This document shows positions 23,601 through 32,843 of a DNA stretch of 45,103 nucleotides, piece after piece. A program made the translations under genes and the position numbers. The stretch covers positions 1 to 45,103 of the forward strand of contig CBDDBR010000010.1 in NCBI GenBank assembly GCA_965225895.1. Reading direction: 5' to 3'. The notes beneath the pieces were generated by a model. That model worked only from the letters and a program-made list of their open reading frames with translations, was not told the origin of the DNA and made no database searches. The stretch comes from Endobugula sp965225895 (lineage in GTDB: Bacteria > Pseudomonadota > Gammaproteobacteria > Pseudomonadales > Cellvibrionaceae). Positions within the stretch are counted from its first letter, which is position 1. Each line of letters begins with the position of its first letter.

Positions 23601-24683
23601 TTATGCGTAGCCGCTAGGGACTGCAAACGAACCATCAACTAAGCGCATAAATGCCGCGTTAAGTCGATTAGATGCACCTAAACCGAATCGCAAACGCCAT
23701 GTGTTAAAGTTGGTTACGCCTGTGCGTTCAATTGGCAACAGTTGCAACCCACCACCGCCGAGACCTGTCTCTACTGGGTCGATACGCATCCGAAGCGGTT
23801 GCGGTGCGCCGAGATTCACAGCAAGGATATAGCCAGATGGAATCCAGTTCCAAACGCTGACCCAACCTTGACCATTGATATAACCAATGATCTTACCGGG
23901 GATTTGACGTGATGGACGCAATACATTGTCTGTATTAGCACCCGGGTTAACTTGTGAGGGTGTCATGGGGATAAAGCTTGTTAAAGCTTCCGTGACGGCT
24001 TGCTCCGCTGGATTGATGAAGAAGGCAACAGGAATATCGTTCATATCATTAACGCCATGATGAACCAAGTCATCAGTCAATGTTTTGTATGGATTATTCG
24101 TGTCACTGATTGCGCTTGACGCATACCCACTTGCGAGGTAATGATCTTCTGTGGCTTCTGTTTCGCTACCCTCTACCGGAGGGAATACGACACTATCACC
24201 ATTAGCAAGCGGTTGCACCGTGATTGACCCGAAGCGACGATCATCAAATGAATCGGTTGTATTGTTGAACAAGCGATACAGAATCTCATGACGCTTTGCA
24301 TTAGCAGCGCGTGTAATGATACCGTCAACATGCAATTGCAAGTCAGCAGGTGTCATATAGGCTGCATCAACATCGGTCAATTTCAATTGTTCGGCATAGT
24401 TGTGTAACGGATACCCAACATCCCAGCTACCAGATGCAGCAACAGGTTTACCCACGCTTTCCTCACTGGTACGCTGCATCCGACCTGTTAACCCGAGTTT
24501 GTAGCGTTCTGTGTGGTTAACGGTTGTGGTTGGGTCAACGAATGCCGTCATGCTTTTCATCACAGCATCATTTGCCATGCCGATATATTGCTGTGCTGCT
24601 GTGTACAATAGTTCCTGATTCGCATTTGTTACAAAGGCATAATCAGAAGCGTTTAAACGTGCTAGTTTGAAAATTGTAGACAT
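23601..24683 (-). CDS. Major capsid protein
   Basis: 360 residues, following a scaffold-like gene and a small capsid-associated gene in the standard head order. Contains IGMANDAVMKSMTAFVDPTT near the start and a C-terminal hydrophobic domain (GWVSVWNWIPSGYILAVN...PLRMRIDPVETGLGGGGLQL) of the type seen in HK97-fold capsids of this size. No protease precursor domain is visible, consistent with a separate scaffold. Confidence 0.8.
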   Translation of the reverse strand: MSTIFKLARLNASDYAFVTNANQELLYTAAQQYIGMANDAVMKSMTAFVDPTTTVNHTERYKLGLTGRMQRTSEESVGKPVAASGSWDVGYPLHNYAEQLKLTDVDAAYMTPADLQLHVDGIITRAANAKRHEILYRLFNNTTDSFDDRRFGSITVQPLANGDSVVFPPVEGSETEATEDHYLASGYASSAISDTNNPYKTLTDDLVHHGVNDMNDIPVAFFINPAEQAVTEALTSFIPMTPSQVNPGANTDNVLRPSRQIPGKIIGYINGQGWVSVWNWIPSGYILAVNLGAPQPLRMRIDPVETGLGGGGLQLLPIERTGVTNFNTWRLRFGLGASNRLNAAFMRLVDGSFAVPSGYA

Positions 24684-24699
24684 GTTTATTCTCCTATGC

Positions 24700-25125
24700 C
24701 TAAGCTGGCAATACGTTCATGTTGTAACCACAATCGATATACAACAGTTTGGACGGTGTGGATTCGGATGTCGCGACAACACGACCCACAGGGGCGGTTA
24801 CTGTTCCCGCTGCATCTGCAAGGTCGCCAGCTGTATCACTTACAAAAATAAGTGTGTTATATGCTCCTGAGAGGGTGAAGCCCTCAATGAAACCCTTGTG
24901 AAGGACTGCAACAGCTTGACCTACTTGAGCATCATTCAATGCAACGCCGACACAAACAGCTGTGCCTGCTGCGCTTGCGTCACCTAATTCGGCAAACCCT
25001 GACGAATTAATGTAAAGACCTTGGCCCGCTTCAATTACAACACCTGCAATCAAATCCCATACTTCGGATTGACCAACAGGCGATGCGTTCCCTACTTTCG
25101 TAGAGGTATATACTAAATCTGCCAT
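24700..25125 (-). CDS. Capsid-associated protein, probable capsid stabilisation protein
   Basis: 141 residues, beta-rich, with an AVCVGVALNDAQVGQAVAVLHKG segment typical of the DUF2190-type small head proteins that lie between scaffold and major capsid genes. These are thought to stabilise or decorate the shell. GGAGCTATATA precedes ATG 25125. Confidence 0.7.
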   Translation of the reverse strand: MADLVYTSTKVGNASPVGQSEVWDLIAGVVIEAGQGLYINSSGFAELGDASAAGTAVCVGVALNDAQVGQAVAVLHKGFIEGFTLSGAYNTLIFVSDTAGDLADAAGTVTAPVGRVVATSESTPSKLLYIDCGYNMNVLPA

Positions 25126-25135
25126 TATATAGCTC

Positions 25136-25798
25136 CTAAATTTTAAACTTGGTGGATGTTTCTTGTTCTGCTTGCTTGATTGCTTCTATCCCGCTTGTTG
25201 GATTCACACCATTACTATTGCTTGGACTACCCGCGCCACTTGTGCCGAAGTATTTCGGAAACTTACTCTGCACTGTTTTAACGAATGCGTTGAGCTTTGC
25301 TTCATCGGCTTTCGTGTCGCCATCGTCAAAGATAGCCGTAAAATCATCCTGCATACCCGCTTGTACAAGGATGTACAGTTCTGATTCATCGCTACCCCCG
25401 TTTTTACGCATCGCATCGGCAAAGATACCGCGCCGTGCATCGCTCAAGACTTTCGATTGCATCTCAGCAACCTGCTTTTCAGCCTCTAATGCTTTCTTTT
25501 CAGCCTCTGCGATTCTGGCGTTTGCCTTTTCAACCTCTGACATCTCGGCTTCTTTGGCTTTGCGTTGCGATTCCACAAGAGACTTTGCATCATCTAGCTT
25601 TTGAACACCTAATGACTCCAAGATGCGAGCCTCAATGCTTGATTCAGCACGTTTTAAGCGTTCACCGACAATACGATCAACATCTGCTTGACTAAATGCC
25701 TTATCTTGCCCCGTTTGTACCGGTTGGGTATCCGTTGCAGATGTGGGTGTCTCTTGTGATTCTGACGTTACAGGTGACTGTTGCTGTTCTTCTGTCAT
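25136..25798 (-). CDS. Scaffolding protein
   Basis: 220 residues: disordered Gln/Ser/Thr-rich start, central charged coiled coil (about residues 45-130, SEVEKANARIAEAEKKALEA) and a basic C-terminal end (STKFKI), as in scaffold proteins that guide capsid assembly and then leave. ATG 25798 is preferred because GGAGG lies 10 nt upstream; the longer frame to 25834 starts inside the ribosome-site region. Confidence 0.8.
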   Translation of the reverse strand: MTEEQQQSPVTSESQETPTSATDTQPVQTGQDKAFSQADVDRIVGERLKRAESSIEARILESLGVQKLDDAKSLVESQRKAKEAEMSEVEKANARIAEAEKKALEAEKQVAEMQSKVLSDARRGIFADAMRKNGGSDESELYILVQAGMQDDFTAIFDDGDTKADEAKLNAFVKTVQSKFPKYFGTSGAGSPSNSNGVNPTSGIEAIKQAEQETSTKFKI

Positions 25799-25843
25799 GG
25801 TGCTATATCCTCCATGCTTAACCGTGCATGTCACGTAAATTAA

Positions 25844-25869
25844 AAAGAGCCTCGAAATTGAGACTCTTT
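25844..25869 (-). terminator. Hairpin upstream of the scaffold gene
   Basis: AAAGAG.CTC pairs with GAG.CTCTTT around a GAAATT loop. On the minus strand it ends in TTTTTAATTT. It may end transcripts from the small genes upstream, leaving head genes to read-through or to a promoter between here and 25798. Confidence 0.7.
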
Positions 25870-25895
25870 GAATAAACTAAGTTATGGTGTTGCGT

Positions 25896-25909
25896 CGTAA
25901 GTAGTTATG
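25896..25909. promoter_or_regulatory. 14-bp dyad operator, exact copy
   Basis: CGTAAGTAGTTATG, exact match. It contains the stop codon (25905-25907) of the gene at 25905-26108 and lies upstream of the scaffold gene, beside the hairpin at 25844. Confidence 0.7.
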
Positions 25910-26108
25910 GTGTGTTTGGGTCGTAACTAACTGACTTGGTATATGTTCCATCTGTATTCTTGGTAAACAGTATTGAAGTAAATCCTGCTTGAGAGATTTC
26001 TATTTCGTTAGATTGAATAGCAATTTTAACACCAGTTGATTCAATGGCTCTATCTAACTCTAAGTTGACCTCTTGCTTGGATACAATCAGTCTCTTATTG
26101 ATTGCCAT
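25905..26108 (-). CDS. Small hypothetical protein in the head cluster
   Basis: 67 residues with several beta strands (VKIAIQSNEIEISQAGFTSILFTK), no family recognised. Its start overlaps the preceding stop by one base (26108). The TAA stop lies inside an operator copy. Confidence 0.55.
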   Translation of the reverse strand: MAINKRLIVSKQEVNLELDRAIESTGVKIAIQSNEIEISQAGFTSILFTKNTDGTYTKSVSYDPNTP

Positions 26109-26446
26109 CAGCTTGACACCCAGTCTTTATACTGTTGATAATGGGCATCGCACTTGTAACCATCTCGTGTTTCAAACGTTGCTGTTCTATCGCAATCTTC
26201 ACAGGCTTTCTTGATTTCGATGCTGTCTGTAAACAAACGCATATATACCCGCGGAGACCCTATTGCTGGTCTTTCGCAATAGGAAAATGAACCAGTCACC
26301 AAATCAGCGCGTGTCCACGCTTGATTTTTCAATTGGGTTTTAATCTCATCCATTGCATTGACAGCGTACAATTCAGCCTCACTAAAATCATCAAAGTGCA
26401 GACGTTTAATGTCGCTTTCTCTCATGTCTTGAAGTAAATACATCAC
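26108..26446 (-). CDS. Hypothetical protein with a cysteine/histidine cluster
   Basis: 112 residues. The C-terminal part has CEDCDRTATFETRDGYKCDAH, a CxxC...CxxH arrangement that could bind zinc. It lies between the minor head and scaffold genes. A TATACT box at about 26473 could start a transcript here. Confidence 0.55.
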   Translation of the reverse strand: MMYLLQDMRESDIKRLHFDDFSEAELYAVNAMDEIKTQLKNQAWTRADLVTGSFSYCERPAIGSPRVYMRLFTDSIEIKKACEDCDRTATFETRDGYKCDAHYQQYKDWVSS

Positions 26447-26485
26447 TCATCCTCCGTCACTTCCATATGAGCCTAGTATACCACT

Positions 26486-27310
26486 TTACCCATACAACCC
26501 ATTCGGATTAAACGGCTGCACGATCCCATTACGAATCCGCAACGGGTTGAACGTACGCTGTCTCATGAGACATTCGGGGCAATGCTCCGATTTGGATACC
26601 CGCCATTGACAATCCCAGTCACCAAGTCCTGCAAGTTGAATAATATTCCAATTGCAATTGCAGTTACTACCGCAGGATGTTCGGACACCGGGCATTGCTG
26701 GCAAGAGTGGCAACCCTATCGCCCGTGTGTGTGCCGTCCAGTATCGCGATGTCGTTGCACCTGTGTAGAGCGTTGCGCGATTGAGTGCCGTTGCAGGTGT
26801 TAGTGTATCAATGTCGCGCTTGAATCGGCGTAAATAGCCTGACTGAGTGCGGTTGTCACGTTGGATTAATCGATAATCCTCTTGGTTGAGATTGGCTAAT
26901 CCACCTTTTGCAAGGGATGTTGCGGCGATATTTCCTGCGTTGATGGAATCTAAAAAGCTTCTGTCCCATTGCTCTATCGTGATTACTTTATCAAGGTATT
27001 GCTGTGTAATGTCACGATAACGAATGCGCTGTATAGCTTGCAAGCGTCTAAGCGCGGGTAAGTTCAATCTTACCCCTTGGATGGGTTGAGCAGGTGCGGT
27101 TGTGCCTTGAGAGATTAACGCATTAGCTTGATTGAGTTGGTCTAAGTCGCTTAGGGTTGCAGGCTCAACCAATTGGGCGCAATTATCATACTCATCCTGT
27201 GAGACTTCAACAAAGCCAGACGCTAGAAATTGATCTGCGACTTGTTGACTATCCGTAGAGGCTACCCGTAAGCATTGCCCTAATGTGTCATAGAGGATTA
27301 GGAAGATCAT
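26486..27310 (-). CDS. Minor head protein (Mu F-like)
   Basis: 274 residues, directly after the portal gene and overlapping it by 4 nt. The helical first part (LQAIQRIRYRDITQQYLDKVITIEQWDRSF) and the cysteine-rich end (TSCGSNCNCNW, HCPECLMR) are typical of Mu gpF / SPP1 gp7 relatives, which help package DNA or are ejected with it. Confidence 0.7.
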   Translation of the reverse strand: MIFLILYDTLGQCLRVASTDSQQVADQFLASGFVEVSQDEYDNCAQLVEPATLSDLDQLNQANALISQGTTAPAQPIQGVRLNLPALRRLQAIQRIRYRDITQQYLDKVITIEQWDRSFLDSINAGNIAATSLAKGGLANLNQEDYRLIQRDNRTQSGYLRRFKRDIDTLTPATALNRATLYTGATTSRYWTAHTRAIGLPLLPAMPGVRTSCGSNCNCNWNIIQLAGLGDWDCQWRVSKSEHCPECLMRQRTFNPLRIRNGIVQPFNPNGLYG

Positions 27311-28896
27311 ACAACCTCAGCTAATAATCGATCTGCATTAATTATATCCGATCCATTGACCCCTGCGTTCTGCTCGATGTCAAACGCATCTTGAGGCGTG
27401 GCATTCGGATCGTCAAGTAATGGCGTACTGCTTACAGTCTCAAATGGTGATGTCATCATAAAGCTATTTTGTGCCGATTGCCCTGCGTCAACATACTCTT
27501 GCGCTTCATCATCACCCCAACCCATTGAGAGAAAGTAAGATTTCGGCATGTTGGACTGTACGCCACTCGCAGTTAATGCAAGTTTTTCATTTAACCCCAG
27601 TGTGTCATTAATCACAGGTCGATCTTTGATTTGATGTTCTAGGCTGCCAGCTTCAAGGCTCATCAAACTAAATCCTTGATACCCTTGATACCCACGCATT
27701 CCACCGATAGAGATTGCCATCTTCTGAGCATCGACTAAGCCTGTATCGTAATTTCCGCGTGACTCTTGAAACTTCGAGATGGCATCATCATAACCTGAAC
27801 GCACACCGGGCGCGGTCAAATTGCTACTGTCGCGTAAGCGGTGCAAGGATAGCTCAGGGCTATCGCGTTCAATTTCGCGCAGAATCTCAAGGATATTTGC
27901 TAACCCATCGGCAATATTGACCGTTGGCGATAGCGTTTTAAGATCCGCTTTCTCACCTATAAGTTGCAATACGTTCATTGTATCTTTCTTCGGGTTGTCA
28001 GAGGTGTTGTTTGAGTCACTACTCTGATCTGACCCTGCATCCATTGTCCCCACTTTTGCATTCAGGGCAACCAGAGGCAAATTAACCTGCCGACGCATCC
28101 CGTCATTTAAGATCGATGCAATATCATTTAATTCATTGATCTTCTGGAATAAGCCATGTGTGCAGGACGCGCCATACATCAACCCTTCATCGGTATGCTG
28201 GATATGCTTAATAGGCACAAACCCATATTCATTATCCCATCGCGTCACCGCTTCATTACGTCCGTTTGTATATAGTGCGTCGCCATCTTCGGTTTGCGCG
28301 TCAAAATAGTCTGGCGTGATTTCTTCTCGGTACTTGACTAATTGCCCATCTTTGCGGATGTAATACTCAAAGACGATCTTAGTAATCGACCCGTCAGGGT
28401 CTTTCTCAACCGATTTAACTTTCATAGGGTCAACAGGCTCTAATCTCACCTGTCCCTTGTGGATGTCGTCCACTACTTTGAGGAAGCTATCGCCAAATTT
28501 CGCACCATAGCGCGTGTATAGCGATTTCTTTTGTCCCCATTGACTAGCAATCCAAAGCTTGGTAATCGCATCATAAATCAGATCATTATCGGCATCAATC
28601 GGAATACTGCCCTTTTGCGCGTCTTTAATGTCCAATACGCCACCGTATATCTTTGAGACATAACTATCTACGAGTCGCTTAACAGGATTATAGACACCGC
28701 GAACATGCTTATACAGTTGTTCGTGGGTCTTCAGGGCTTGAGAATACGATTTGATCCGATGGTATTGCATATTGTGGTAGAACCCGTCTTGGATCTCATA
28801 ACGGCTTAATCGGTAATCGTAATCATCCCACCCTTGCGTTTGACGAGCTTCCATAATCTCAGGATGGTATGTTGTCGCTGAAGTTAAAGTTGTCAT
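27307..28896 (-). CDS. Portal protein
   Basis: 529 residues, between the large terminase and the minor head protein. The sequence has the usual portal layout: clip and stem region with helical QKINELNDIASILNDGMRRQVNLPLVALN, and a wing region earlier. It forms the dodecameric ring through which the terminase pumps DNA. It starts one base after the terminase stop. Confidence 0.85.
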   Translation of the reverse strand: MTTLTSATTYHPEIMEARQTQGWDDYDYRLSRYEIQDGFYHNMQYHRIKSYSQALKTHEQLYKHVRGVYNPVKRLVDSYVSKIYGGVLDIKDAQKGSIPIDADNDLIYDAITKLWIASQWGQKKSLYTRYGAKFGDSFLKVVDDIHKGQVRLEPVDPMKVKSVEKDPDGSITKIVFEYYIRKDGQLVKYREEITPDYFDAQTEDGDALYTNGRNEAVTRWDNEYGFVPIKHIQHTDEGLMYGASCTHGLFQKINELNDIASILNDGMRRQVNLPLVALNAKVGTMDAGSDQSSDSNNTSDNPKKDTMNVLQLIGEKADLKTLSPTVNIADGLANILEILREIERDSPELSLHRLRDSSNLTAPGVRSGYDDAISKFQESRGNYDTGLVDAQKMAISIGGMRGYQGYQGFSLMSLEAGSLEHQIKDRPVINDTLGLNEKLALTASGVQSNMPKSYFLSMGWGDDEAQEYVDAGQSAQNSFMMTSPFETVSSTPLLDDPNATPQDAFDIEQNAGVNGSDIINADRLLAEVV

Positions 28897-30246
28897 TTAG
28901 AATCTTCCAAATATATTAGGAACAGTTACCATTCTTGCGGTTGGTTCGTTCTCGAAATATGTCACCATATAACGCAGCGCATCTAAACCGTGATTGTCAA
29001 CATCAATCGGCGTTTCCTTGTCGGGTTTACCATCAACACCATCAGGATAAGAGTAACTAGGGAATTCCTGCGTGGTTGATGTTGGACGTTTACGTTCTTC
29101 CATGTATGGGTCAGTCTCAACCAGTGCGCCCTCGAATATATAAAGGCGCGGTTTGTCATCGCCAGCATCACGCAATCGACCTTGAACAAAGCCAATACCA
29201 GACGCAACACTATCCTTACCTTTCTTAGTAGGATATGTATGAACCCCAAGACTAGCTAATGTGGCGCGTTCTTCTGCACCTGCGCTATCGGCAATGGTTG
29301 CTTCAATGCGCTCGCTACCTGTTAATTCTTTAATCTGCTCAGCATGATCGGCAACCGTCCGCCTACTCATATAGATTTCACGATAGAGGTACAGTCTGCC
29401 ATCATGGTCCATTGCCCACCATTGGCACACAAACGGGTTAGTATATCCAAAATCAATCGCTCTAAATCGTCGCCACTCATTCGGAATGTCAAACGGCTCG
29501 ATTACATGCTTAGCTTGGCTAAAGTCCTCGTATACCGCACCCTCTGCACCCGCCCATAAGCCTAAGAATCCGCGCTTATAGCGTAGGCCTGTTAACCCCC
29601 CTAAAATTTCGCGGGTCAATTCGCCTTGTTCCGTCCATTCACCTTTTTCTTGGTCGAATAGTGTGGGGTTATGTTTGTGTAATTGTTCAAACATCTTTAA
29701 AGATGGGCGTTTTAATATCCAATGTTCATCTGATCCCGGGTTGCAATCCGAGAATACTTGCGGATAAGGCGCATTTCCTGCACGTCCTGTACATCGCCCT
29801 AATGCCAACTCGTAAGAATTTACTGTGACTTCTTCAAGCTGTACAAACAGGATGTAATCAAACTCACCTGATAATAACTTTTGTGGCTTATCTAACCCCA
29901 CTAATAGCAAGTGTGACCCATTCGGGTAGACATAGAAATCAGGTCGTGACCCGCCATATTTCTTAACAGGGCTATTCGGCAAGTCAGGGTGTGTCTCTAA
30001 TACCTTATTCTCGTAAGTAACAACCGCGGTACTTAATAACGAATTGTATGTATTGCGGGTTATCGCTGCTCTGCAATTCGGATATTTAAACAGTAAAGCA
30101 TTTAACTTGTATAAATTCGCAAGCGTTTTCCCAGTCTCATAGGGCCCCGACAAAACATATTCATGCGCTTTGTAACCCCATGCATCACACGCCCCACCGT
30201 AAAAGGTTTTACCCTCTGCGCTTTTATGCTCGATTACATAGGTCAT
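28897..30246 (-). CDS. terL: Terminase large subunit
   Basis: 449 residues. The ATPase has a Walker A GPYETGKT (about residues 34-41) and a Walker B-like strand ILFVQLEEV (about 131-139). The nuclease half has the metal-binding AIDFGYTNP (about 246) and a late Asp in DVDNHGLDALRY, which is the usual RNase H-fold C-terminal signature. It pumps and cuts phage DNA. ATGA overlap with terS. Confidence 0.92.
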   Translation of the reverse strand: MTYVIEHKSAEGKTFYGGACDAWGYKAHEYVLSGPYETGKTLANLYKLNALLFKYPNCRAAITRNTYNSLLSTAVVTYENKVLETHPDLPNSPVKKYGGSRPDFYVYPNGSHLLLVGLDKPQKLLSGEFDYILFVQLEEVTVNSYELALGRCTGRAGNAPYPQVFSDCNPGSDEHWILKRPSLKMFEQLHKHNPTLFDQEKGEWTEQGELTREILGGLTGLRYKRGFLGLWAGAEGAVYEDFSQAKHVIEPFDIPNEWRRFRAIDFGYTNPFVCQWWAMDHDGRLYLYREIYMSRRTVADHAEQIKELTGSERIEATIADSAGAEERATLASLGVHTYPTKKGKDSVASGIGFVQGRLRDAGDDKPRLYIFEGALVETDPYMEERKRPTSTTQEFPSYSYPDGVDGKPDKETPIDVDNHGLDALRYMVTYFENEPTARMVTVPNIFGRF

Positions 30247-30728
30247 AGCTCATTCAAATCCATACCCGTCTTAAGTACAATCTGAGTGTTATCTGTTGAC
30301 TGCCCGTTATCTAAGCGATGCAATCGGATAATTTCCTTTAATGCTGATTGCGAGTCGTAGAGTTCAAATCGGAAATTTTTACCCTCTTTGGTATCACTTA
30401 CTGACACGCTTTTAATTGCTGCCAATTGGCTAGGTGTTAAGTCGCTGAAATCGATACTAAACGAGCCGTTTATATCATCCACGCTAACAAAGTCCGCCAT
30501 TGAAGCTCTTGCTTGATTTGATAGCAATATAAGAGCTTCATCGGCTGTCATCTTAAGTTTTTCAAGCCGCTTGTTGATAACTTCTAAAATGTACGGCTTT
30601 GACAAGTTTTCGCTCCCAACCTGTCGCGCCGATTTCTTGGAGTAGCCAGCACGAATAGCAGCTTGTGTCGCATTTCTATCTATGAGGTATTCCTCAATAA
30701 ATGCTTTCTGCTTTTGTGTTAATGCCAT
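30243..30728 (-). CDS. terS: Terminase small subunit
   Basis: 161 residues beginning ALTQKQKAFIEEYLIDRNATQAAIRAGYSKKSARQVGSE, the Terminase_2 family signature with its DNA-binding HTH. It recognises the packaging site and activates TerL. ATG 30728 was preferred over the TTG at 30755, because the upstream extension translates the operator sequence. First gene of the late operon, with an operator in its leader. Confidence 0.9.
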   Translation of the reverse strand: MALTQKQKAFIEEYLIDRNATQAAIRAGYSKKSARQVGSENLSKPYILEVINKRLEKLKMTADEALILLSNQARASMADFVSVDDINGSFSIDFSDLTPSQLAAIKSVSVSDTKEGKNFRFELYDSQSALKEIIRLHRLDNGQSTDNTQIVLKTGMDLNEL

Positions 30729-30736
30729 ATCTAATC

Positions 30737-30750
30737 CATAACTATTTACG
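30737..30750. promoter_or_regulatory. 14-bp dyad operator in the terS leader
   Basis: CATAACTATTTACG (exact). It ends 8 bp before the terS ATG, immediately against the GGATTAG ribosome site, so a bound protein could block both transcription and ribosome access to the late operon. Confidence 0.75.
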
Positions 30751-30770
30751 ATCAAGCAGAGTAAAGCAAA

Positions 30771-30794
30771 CGAGCGTTCCTAAGAGAACGCTCG
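30771..30794 (-). terminator. Terminator between early and late operons
   Basis: CGAGCGTTC and GAACGCTCG form a perfect 9-bp stem. On the minus strand TTTGCTTT follows. It lies after the last early gene and before terS, so late expression needs read-through or a promoter at the operator region. Confidence 0.8.
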
Positions 30795-30844
30795 AAAAAA
30801 ACGCCAGTATCAAAACTCGCGTAAAATCAACTACCCTTATTATA

Positions 30845-31117
30845 TCACCAACGATAGACTGGCTCGTTGCTATTGTCAGGAATAAATGCTATTGTCCCCA
30901 CAAATGGCAAATAGACATAAGCGCGATAACCTGCTTTACTTTCGTCATAATCAAATTCATCAGAGAGATGCTTGTAAGTCGTTGCAAGCCGTTCACGGAT
31001 TGTTGCTTTAGCCTCAAAATCAGTGGAATTGATATTCCAATCCGCAATATCGCTAAACCCGTTAATATCCACCTGTGCAATGTCTGCCTGTAAAGGTCGC
31101 AAATCATACTGTTTCAT
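30845..31117 (-). CDS. Hypothetical protein, last gene of the early operon
   Basis: 90 residues, mixed alpha-beta, no family recognised. GGAGAG (part of the operator-ribosome-site block at 31123-31142) precedes ATG 31117. It ends 50 bp before the terminator. Confidence 0.6.
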   Translation of the reverse strand: MKQYDLRPLQADIAQVDINGFSDIADWNINSTDFEAKATIRERLATTYKHLSDEFDYDESKAGYRAYVYLPFVGTIAFIPDNSNEPVYRW

Positions 31118-31128
31118 TGATTACTCTC

Positions 31129-31142
31129 CATAACTACTTACG
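31129..31142. promoter_or_regulatory. 14-bp dyad operator at a stop-start junction
   Basis: CATAACTACTTACG (exact). It holds the stop codon (31138-31140) of the upstream coiled-coil gene and is followed at once by the GGAGAG ribosome site of the gene at 31117. Confidence 0.75.
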
Positions 31143-31878
31143 ATTCATCTATTTTGGGTAGCGTCTGCGTGTCTAGGCGTTTCGTCAATGTCTCGACCTT
31201 TGCTGTCAAGGTTTCAATCTTCGTCTCAAGGGTTGTGATTTTCTCAATCAATTCGGCATTCTTTGCATTAGCAGCCTTGAGTTTTTGAGCAATCCGAGAA
31301 TTTGCAAGTTGATGTGCGCCAATCTCAGAATCCTGATCCTGAATGATGGTATCTTTTTGCTCAATAACGTTATCTTTGATGGTGAGTTGTTTGTCACGTT
31401 GTTCTAGTGTGTATTGTAATTTCCGATTGGCTTCTTCTAGTGTCTTAACGGCAGCCGCTAACATAACCTTTGCATTGGTCAACGTCTCGATATGGGTTTC
31501 TTGCTCCATATTCTTTTGTGTTAGGGCATTGATTTCCGCCGCTTGCGTTTTGCTATCGGATTCAATAGCCACCATACGATCAATGATCTTATCAAGTCTA
31601 TCGGAAAGCTGCTCATTCTTGCTTTCAAATTCTTGGCGTGAAGATATTTCGAGCTTTAGGTTATTCTCTACACGGTCTAATTCTGCTTTGTTGTCCGTGT
31701 ATTTTGTATAGACATCTTGATATTTACTCTGTACACCTTCGTATTTGCCTTGTAACTCATCAATTTTCACCGATGAATCTTTCCACCGATTCCATAGCCA
31801 GCGAATAACAGGTAACGAAAACCCAAATACAGTAAAAAGAGTCTCAATATTGATATTACTTAGATCAAGCCCGTTCAT
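31138..31878 (-). CDS. Membrane-anchored long coiled-coil protein
   Basis: 246 residues. One hydrophobic segment near the N-terminus (about 15-32, LFTVFGFSLPVIRWLWNRW), then an almost continuous coiled coil from about 40 to 240. ATG 31878 overlaps the end of the upstream membrane gene and follows GGGAGG. A membrane-anchored rod next to a multi-pass protein could bridge the envelope, as spanins do, or organise phage DNA at the membrane. There is no lipobox or outer-membrane partner to settle it. Confidence 0.65.
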   Translation of the reverse strand: MNGLDLSNINIETLFTVFGFSLPVIRWLWNRWKDSSVKIDELQGKYEGVQSKYQDVYTKYTDNKAELDRVENNLKLEISSRQEFESKNEQLSDRLDKIIDRMVAIESDSKTQAAEINALTQKNMEQETHIETLTNAKVMLAAAVKTLEEANRKLQYTLEQRDKQLTIKDNVIEQKDTIIQDQDSEIGAHQLANSRIAQKLKAANAKNAELIEKITTLETKIETLTAKVETLTKRLDTQTLPKIDES

Positions 31879-32659
31879 AGCCGCGACCTCCCATGTGCCA
31901 CCATAAGGCACTTACAGCGATAAAGAACGGTATAACAGACCACACCTGATTGTTGAATACAACATGATTCGTAAATAACAAACCATGTGAAATCATTGCA
32001 CCTGTAAAAATCTGCGCCCATAACTTAGGAACATCAGGGAAGATAAATAAAGCTGTACCGCTAATGATATAAAGTGACTGATAAAAAGGGATAGCTATAA
32101 TGCGTCCATCTGAAATAGTGTCGATTTTGGCATAAAGCAAATCCATACCTGCTCCGTTGGGATGAATCACCAACACAAGCGCAAACAATAGATTGATCAA
32201 TCCCGCAACCCGTAATAGGGGTACACGGTCAAGCAACGACGAGCGGGATAGGTCCTGACTCACTGAATAATTAAAGTAGAGTGTCAACAGGTAGAATGAC
32301 GCATAATAGATAATCGCGGTATAGCTTGGCTTTGTAGTGTAAATTAAACCATCAATACCCGCGTGAATAAAAAAGCCTTGAAAAGCGTATATCATACATG
32401 CAAATAGCATCGGGAATAACGCGCTCAACCAGTAAACCGTATATTTAGGTTTGAGAATGCCACCCACACCACACAATACCATCGCAACAGCCCATGCCAT
32501 AAATCCCCAATAGGTAAACACACCTATCATAATCTTGGGAACGGTGTATTGTGCATAAGCAGGGTAAAGTAAGCCTGTCAAAATCATCGCAACGTAAGAG
32601 ACATGCCAGATTTGCAGGCTATTCAATTGTATTTGTATTGAATCTATTATTTTGCTCAT
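31865..32659 (-). CDS. Multi-pass membrane protein
   Basis: 264 residues with about seven or eight hydrophobic segments (for example WHVSYVAMILTGLLYPAYA, GFMAWAVAMVLCGVGGIL, AIIYYASFYLLTLYF, LINLLFALVLVIHP). No transporter motif seen. ATG 32659 follows AGAGGA; the longer frame would add a charged leader without a ribosome site. It overlaps and is presumably co-translated with the coiled-coil gene downstream. Exclusion or lysis roles are possible but unproven. Confidence 0.65.
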   Translation of the reverse strand: MSKIIDSIQIQLNSLQIWHVSYVAMILTGLLYPAYAQYTVPKIMIGVFTYWGFMAWAVAMVLCGVGGILKPKYTVYWLSALFPMLFACMIYAFQGFFIHAGIDGLIYTTKPSYTAIIYYASFYLLTLYFNYSVSQDLSRSSLLDRVPLLRVAGLINLLFALVLVIHPNGAGMDLLYAKIDTISDGRIIAIPFYQSLYIISGTALFIFPDVPKLWAQIFTGAMISHGLLFTNHVVFNNQVWSVIPFFIAVSALWWHMGGRGYERA

Positions 32660-32774
32660 CTGATCCTCTTGCAGTAGAATCATGCTATCGCACCTTCCTG
32701 TGCGGTCATGGTGGCGGATGTTCAAGCATCGCGTCACCTTTAAATTTGTCTTGTTTAGAATCTGTTTGCCTTAA

Positions 32775-32797
32775 AACACAACGCCCCTATCATGGGG
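32775..32797 (-). terminator. Weak hairpin between early genes
   Basis: GCCCC-TATCAT-GGGGC around 32781-32796. On the minus strand it is followed by GTTGTGTTTT. It may weaken read-through from the HTH gene into the membrane-protein pair. Confidence 0.4.
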
Positions 32798-32843
32798 CAT
32801 TATGCAAGAACAAAGGATGGATGGGAGAACTATGCAACGAGGT

